NCBI GenBank assembly: GCA_027579435.1
Contig: JANBPK010001023.1
Span: 9,263-20,396, forward strand
DNA: 11,134 nt
Source: Candolleomyces eurysporus
Lineage: Eukaryota > Basidiomycota > Agaricomycetes > Agaricales > Psathyrellaceae
Direction: 5' to 3'
Shown: positions 7,439 to 11,134 of the stretch, in pieces
Layout of the letters: each line of letters begins with the position of its first letter
Position numbering within the stretch: position 1 is the first letter of the stretch
Program-made: the position numbers and the translations under genes
The notes under the pieces: model-generated
Database searches by the model: none
The model's input: only the letters and a program-made list of their open reading frames with translations
What the model was told of the DNA's origin: nothing

Positions 7439-8326
7439 TGTTCGCTTTTTCGCGAATAAATACAACTTTTTATTGAATAACAGTTCATAATTCAATACAC
7501 GGTCGTGTCTATTCAATCTCTACACTAGCAAACCCGTCCAGTATTAAGATAACTCGCACGGTGCGAAGGATAATTAAAGAAGTACACTACTCTTGGGTTC
7601 ACGAGAGTTGGAGTCTACTCGAGGACTTGTGGCTAGAGGCCGTTGCTGCGTGCGGCGATTCTGAGGCCTAGAGACTAAGAAAATCAGAGAAACTGAGAAA
7701 GAGAGCGTGCAGACAGAGAAGCAGATCACATGTCAAAAATGATGGGAGTCACCTGGTCTGGTTTTGTGTTGGGCTTGGCACTGAGAGCCCCAGGGTACAA
7801 GTACCCGAGTCCTTATAGGCCTCGGAACTGCCGACTTAGAGGCGCGCCCGCCATATACCCGAGATTAGGGCTTAGTAAGCTAGCTGGTTGGCGCCACTTT
7901 AGATCAAACAGCCTACCCTGCAGCTGAAAGGCTCAATTTCACTACTAAAGCAATGGAGGAGGTTTCCTAGGCACTAAAGGTACCTACCCTCTCGCGCGGC
8001 CTCACATTAATCGAGTATATTCAGTGCTAGAGCAGTAGGGACGAGTTCCTAAGCACGCAAAGAGATGCGCGGCAAGAGTCCGGCACGTCAAACGGCATGA
8101 TGGCTGGTGCGGCACGACAAAGGAGCTCGAGAGACTCTGAAAAGGAAAAGTCATTCACGGAAAGAGATACCCGGAAAGCGGTCTCCAGGGACTTGCCAAG
8201 ACAATATTACTCAATTGACGGAGGTCCGACTCCTCCTCACACGGCTCGAGCAAGAGCAACCCAAGGCGGCGGTTGGTATAACCGTAAACCGACCACCCTC
8301 GATCAACTTCGGCATTTCACTCGGCA
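7439..8326. other. Gene-free stretch, possible LTR remnant with AACCA flanks
   Basis: No coding frame is convincing. The stretch begins TGTTCGC (7439) and ends CA (8326), and AACCA lies immediately outside both ends (7434-7438 and 8327-8331), the shape of a solo LTR with a 5-bp target duplication. On the minus strand it also holds TATA-like sites (~7815, ~7855) and a CAATAAAAAG motif near 7475. Beyond TG/CA the ends are not inverted repeats, so chance is a real alternative. It could also be the U3 of the gypsy-type LTR to its right. Confidence 0.2.
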
Positions 8327-8420
8327 AACCAGAAAAGGNAAAAAGACATCTATTAATAGTCACAGCGCGGCCTGGCAAGTGGTGCGGCGGCACCTTGGCA
8401 TATCCAATACCCTCTTTTTA

Positions 8421-8439
8421 TCTCTTTCTCTCTCTCTCT
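8421..8439 (+). repeat. CT-rich simple repeat
   Basis: A 19-base run of only C and T, mostly (CT)n, inside a longer pyrimidine-rich tract starting at 8411 and followed by AG at 8440-8441. It lies ~80 bp upstream of the gypsy TATA box. It may be a promoter CT-box, as in many fungal promoters. Confidence 0.75.
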
Positions 8440-8520
8440 AGATGGGGCCTGGACTCTTTTATTTATAAATCTCGTGTACACCTATTTACCAAGCTCCGGT
8501 GATCGCACGGCTCCAGATAG

Positions 8521-8531
8521 TATATATATAA
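8521..8531 (+). promoter_or_regulatory. LTR TATA box of the gypsy-type element
   Basis: TATATATATAA, with a weaker TTTATAAAT at 8462-8470. A start site near 8555-8565 would leave ~325 bases of R/U5 before the primer binding site, which is plausible. This is the best core promoter upstream of the gag ORF. Confidence 0.5.
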
Positions 8532-8885
8532 TGGACTCTCGTAGCATAGTTTTCTCCAGAGAATTACTGCTGTTTTATTTGTGTTTACTTTGCGTTTGCA
8601 ATCGACTGGATTTGTGACTTTTATCTCGCGCGGCGTGATATCGGTTTAAGGAAAAGACAAAGATACCTGAGTTGAGAAGTGTATACGCTTCAACCCCCGG
8701 TTTTAGCAGAGAAGAATCTAACTAATTCTTAATACTCACTACTACCCCCACGACTCGCACTTGATTTCGTGCGGCTCGACTACGGTACAAGGCATCGACT
8801 TAAGGATCTCACGCGGCTCGACTTACTTGGTTGGGTGGTGTGTGGTGTTGGTGTTTTTAGTGGTCTCGCCGTTCCGATCTCTTCA
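8521..8885 (+). repeat. Right part of the gypsy-type 5' LTR
   Basis: The LTR is taken to end at CA (8884-8885), two bases before the TGG primer site, standard spacing for gypsy elements. The start is unknown: no TG with clear inverted similarity to the end (rc TGAAGAG) was found, though TGAAAAGG near 8138 is one candidate. Within U5, GCGGCTCGACT occurs twice (8771-8781, 8813-8823), and CGCAC/GTGCG (8756-8760, 8769-8773) can form a small hairpin. Confidence 0.5.
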
Positions 8886-8887
8886 TT

Positions 8888-8904
8888 TGGAGCCCACCGC
8901 GAGG
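8888..8904 (+). promoter_or_regulatory. Primer binding site of the gypsy-type element
   Basis: TGGAGCCCACCGCGAGG is the shape of a site complementary to a tRNA 3' end: CCA, then discriminator U, acceptor strand GGTGGGC and T-stem CTCGC. A U discriminator base is typical of tRNA-Cys, so tRNA-Cys is the first candidate. The host tRNA set is not available to confirm it. Confidence 0.55.
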
Positions 8905-8967
8905 GGGGTGAATTGTTTTATTCATCTCTCTTGGAAGCAAGGGTGCAGTTCGCGTAGAGCGAACTAG

Positions 8968-10863
8968 AAAACGGACTTGAACAAGACGTCTTATTTTGCA
9001 AGACCAGGTTCTAAACCAGAGGACTATCTGGCTGAAGAAGAGTCTCGTCGAGAAGATACAAGACAAGAATTGGAGAGGGCTCAGAGTATTGGACGTAGTA
9101 CTCGGAACTCTCAAACGGCGGGTTTAATCGACATTAGTAGTTACCCAACTACGCGGCGTACACGCAAACCTAAAAGAACGATCCAAAGACAACCCTCCGA
9201 TTCAGATATCGGAGAAGCGACTTTTCATACGGCTCGAGAAGAAGACATAGCTGCGGCTCTAAGTTCTTCTATCTTAAGAGGCGAAGAAAACACTCTCGAT
9301 TTAACAACCACAAACTCCTTACAACTTATGGACCTTACAATGGCCAGTGAAGGAGGAAACCAAGGTAACCGTGGCGCGAGTCGTGCGGGAAGTGAGACAG
9401 GGGGACCGACTGGCGTTAAACGCTCGGTTAAAAGCATGCCTGCTGCTTATAGTGGCAAGCACCCTACGTACGACCCCGCGGACCCGTCAACTGCAACAAG
9501 GTTTTTTGATGGTGTAGAGATGGCCGCTCAGGCGGCGGGACTTTCTGGACAAGACGAAGAAATAATAAAGAACGCTCTATCTTACTTGGACACTGCTATG
9601 GCACGAATGTGGGGCCGCCTCAGAGGTGGTAAAGAACCATTCAACCTCGCTGAATGGAGGAAGGCTGTTTTGCAGATCTTGCCAAAGACGTCGAGATATG
9701 ATGTGGGATCGATGGCCCGCTTGGACGACCTCTGCCGAAAGGTTAAGGAGCGACCTATTGGAAGGGATGAGAAGTCCGCCTTTTACGAATTTGCCTTGGC
9801 TTTTCAAGCTGAAGCGGAGCCGCTCCTCACTATAGGAGTAACTGCGAACCGAGACTTGGTTATCAAGTTCATTACGGGTTTAAAGGTTCCCTTCAGAGAG
9901 AGCCTCAGTGAAAGGCTTAATCGTTTGGTGTCTTCTAGAGACGCTACTGACCCGGTGCGAGACGAAGAGGATCCGTACAAGTTGGATGAAGTCATAAAGG
10001 TTGCTACGGAAATGGTTGACACTGCTGCAGTGGGGCCCTTTGGAGCTCTCACTTACGTAGAGGAGCAAGCCGATTACTCTCGAGCATCAGCTTCGAGCGG
10101 CTTGAAAGATCGGGCGGAATCTGCTGGCCTAAAAGAAGTAAGGGTCAAGCAGGAGTCTATGGCAGAAGAAATGGCAAAGGTTTTCACTACCTTAGATAAG
10201 GTTGAGAAGTCCATGTCCTTGTTGATGACTCAGTTCGATAATTTCTCCACTACGATTAAAGCGGCACCCCCCAGCGCACCTTACAGACCTCCTAACCAAG
10301 CGGTAGGACAGCGGCCTGGCATGTACCCTCGGCCAGCAGGAGCTACTTTCAACTGTTGGTATTGTGGTCAGTCGACCCATACCATCTCACAGTGTCCGGC
10401 GGTACGACAAGATATAGAGAGTGGAAAGATTTCTCAAAGAGGAAGTATGATAATCTGCAAAGGAAGCATGATGGCCCGAGAGGTGCCCGAAGGGACCACT
10501 ATGAAGGCACGAGTTGACGCAATGTGGAAGGCGCCGGCCCAAGCCGAGTTGAATTTGTTGGAGGAATACGAAGAGTTAGAGGAAGAGGCTTACGAAGTAT
10601 TGTATCAACAGTACGACGAACCTGTTACCCACTCAGTCCTCCAACAGTCTATGAATCAGCTCAAGCGGGACCAGCAGTCGTTCCTGACCAAAGTGGCTCA
10701 GCAGCTCAAACCGGCCCAGAAACCGGTGGCCGAGGTACCTAAGGAACCTACGACGCGGGAAATCTTCGAACAGTTGGCTGCCTTAACTAAGCGATTGGAA
10801 CTCTCGGAACAATACCAGCTCCAGACGCGTCGCGCGGCAGCAAACAACCAAGAGGATTTTTGA
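8968..10863 (+). CDS. Ty3/gypsy-type Gag polyprotein with CCHC zinc knuckle
   Basis: The frame opens after TAG 8965 and ends at TGA 10861. The first in-frame ATG is at 9328 (511 residues), with a better-context ATG at 9340 (507 residues). Yet ~120 codons upstream (8968-9327) are open and protein-like, with an acidic/Arg-rich helix and an RRTRKPKR basic patch. So translation probably began nearer the primer site at a lost ATG or a non-AUG codon: ACG 8971 has an A at -3 and G at +4; TTG 8977 is weaker. Counting from 8977, the capsid-like helical region spans ~150-385, and the knuckle CX2CX4HX4C is C460, C463, H468, C473 (10354-10395). An acidic Leu/Glu/Tyr-rich segment (~523-550) and a coiled-coil-like C-terminus follow. 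Gag forms the particle and binds element RNA. The frame is otherwise intact. Confidence 0.82.
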   Translation, partial: KTDLNKTSYFARPGSKPEDYLAEEESRREDTRQELERAQSIGRSTRNSQTAGLIDISSYPTTRRTRKPKRTIQRQPSDSDIGEATFHTAREEDIAAALSSSILRGEENTLDLTTTNSLQLMDLTMASEGGNQGNRGASRAGSETGGPTGVKRSVKSMPAAYSGKHPTYDPADPSTATRFFDGVEMAAQAAGLSGQDEEIIKNALSYLDTAMARMWGRLRGGKEPFNLAEWRKAVLQILPKTSRYDVGSMARLDDLCRKVKERPIGRDEKSAFYEFALAFQAEAEPLLTIGVTANRDLVIKFITGLKVPFRESLSERLNRLVSSRDATDPVRDEEDPYKLDEVIKVATEMVDTAAVGPFGALTYVEEQADYSRASASSGLKDRAESAGLKEVRVKQESMAEEMAKVFTTLDKVEKSMSLLMTQFDNFSTTIKAAPPSAPYRPPNQAVGQRPGMYPRPAGATFNCWYCGQSTHTISQCPAVRQDIESGKISQRGSMIICKGSMMAREVPEGTTMKARVDAMWKAPAQAELNLLEEYEELEEEAYEVLYQQYDEPVTHSVLQQSMNQLKRDQQSFLTKVAQQLKPAQKPVAEVPKEPTTREIFEQLAALTKRLELSEQYQLQTRRAAANNQEDF

Positions 10864-11134
10864 GAGGCCCCGCGAAAGACCGCGCCCATGGGTCCTCGAA
10901 AAACGTTGACAAGGACCGGGGTGACTCTCTGGAGGGCCGAAATGAGAAAGTCAACGCATCTCAGAAATCACNAAAAATCTAAAAACATGTTAGAACCAAG
11001 TGGACTGGAAATAATCGAGCCAGTAAAGAAACTGATGCCGTATGTAGAAGTTCCACCTTTGCGTACAAAGCCTATTCAAGGCGGGAGGCCTAAGGTGCCA
11101 GAAGTGGTGCCGGCTCAGCCAACCGCACCAAAGA
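10858..11134 (+). CDS. Start of Pol polyprotein frame, partial
   Basis: After the gag TGA two readings are open. A -1 shift at the T5 run before the stop gives hydrophilic codons (for example KNVDKDRGDSLEGRNEKVNA) as far as N10972. From just after that N the protein-like reading lies in the gag frame: MLEPSGLEIIEPVKK, then MPYVEVPPLRTKP, to the edge. The gag frame itself is also open from 10864 onward, so stop readthrough is the alternative. The composition of the -1 reading up to the N looks more like coding, with the N as a one-base insertion. Pro-rich segments like this often precede protease in basidiomycete gypsy pol. No catalytic motif is in view. Confidence 0.45.

Larger units (their letters stand above)
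8521..11134 (+). mobile_element. Ty3/gypsy-type LTR retrotransposon, 5' part
   Basis: Order: LTR promoter and downstream part ending at 8885, primer binding site 8888-8904, gag ORF 8968-10863, then the start of a pol-like frame to the right edge. The given start is the TATA box, because the left LTR boundary could not be found. Protease, reverse transcriptase, RNase H and integrase lie beyond the window. Gypsy assignment rests on the gag with CCHC knuckle, the TGG primer site and the Pro-rich segment opening the downstream frame (MPYVEVPPL). Confidence 0.7.

Noticed and set aside
7431..7450. TGGTTGTATCGGCG on the minus strand after ACA as a primer binding site
   Set aside because: The implied tRNA would begin TGTATC, which is not a plausible tRNA 5' end; the same bases are better read as a possible target duplication.
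8097..8502. Two overlapping plus-strand frames of 114 and 131 codons
   Set aside because: Composition is unlike protein, they end in the CT-repeat, span an N and lie upstream of the gypsy promoter; no family is recognisable.
9225..10380. Minus-strand frames of 62-82 codons across the gypsy gag
   Set aside because: Shadows of the long plus-strand gag frame; no independent coding sign.

Overview
The window looks like transposon-rich DNA from a filamentous fungus, most likely an agaricomycete basidiomycete. The reasons are three element types typical of such genomes: a Ty1/copia-type gag without a zinc knuckle, the remains of a gene with the cysteine clusters that accompany KDZ transposases, and a Ty3/gypsy-type gag with a CCHC knuckle. 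I see no intact host gene, rRNA, tRNA or CRISPR array. Scattered single N bases, dense in the first ~210 bases and otherwise beside homopolymers, suggest a draft contig, and two of them coincide with frame breaks.

Layout. (1) 1-3982, minus strand: the 5' part of a copia-type LTR retrotransposon that runs off the left edge. Read right to left it has a 562-bp 5' LTR (3982-3421) with 8-bp inverted ends, a TATA box and a dense cluster of ACGT-core motifs. The primer binding site touches the LTR and matches the anticodon arm of initiator tRNA-Met (half-tRNA priming, as in Drosophila copia and Ty5). An unexpected 456-codon ORF (ORF1) starts inside the LTR and reads through the primer site. After 85 bp comes the gag-like ORF, open to the window edge apart from one N-associated frame break. 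(2) About 4021-5420, plus strand: a decayed gene with CxC5- and CxC6-like cysteine-cluster regions. The copia LTR ends only 38 bp upstream of its first recognisable ATG. (3) About 5578-7085: weak, broken coding signal on the minus strand, unidentified. (4) 7086-8520: no gene; possibly LTR remnants, boundaries unresolved. (5) 8521-11134, plus strand: the 5' part of a gypsy-type element with LTR promoter and U5, a primer binding site, a gag ORF with CCHC knuckle, and the start of a pol-like frame running off the right edge.

How it works together: the two elements point away from each other with their 5' LTRs facing the central relics. The most interesting part is the copia leader. Its first AUG opens ORF1, a protein with a predicted membrane segment, two Cys/His clusters, a basic helical region and a PPxY motif, placed upstream of gag where no standard copia gene lies. 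The iMet primer site supplies a second in-frame AUG. Family assignments are from recognition by eye; no search was run.
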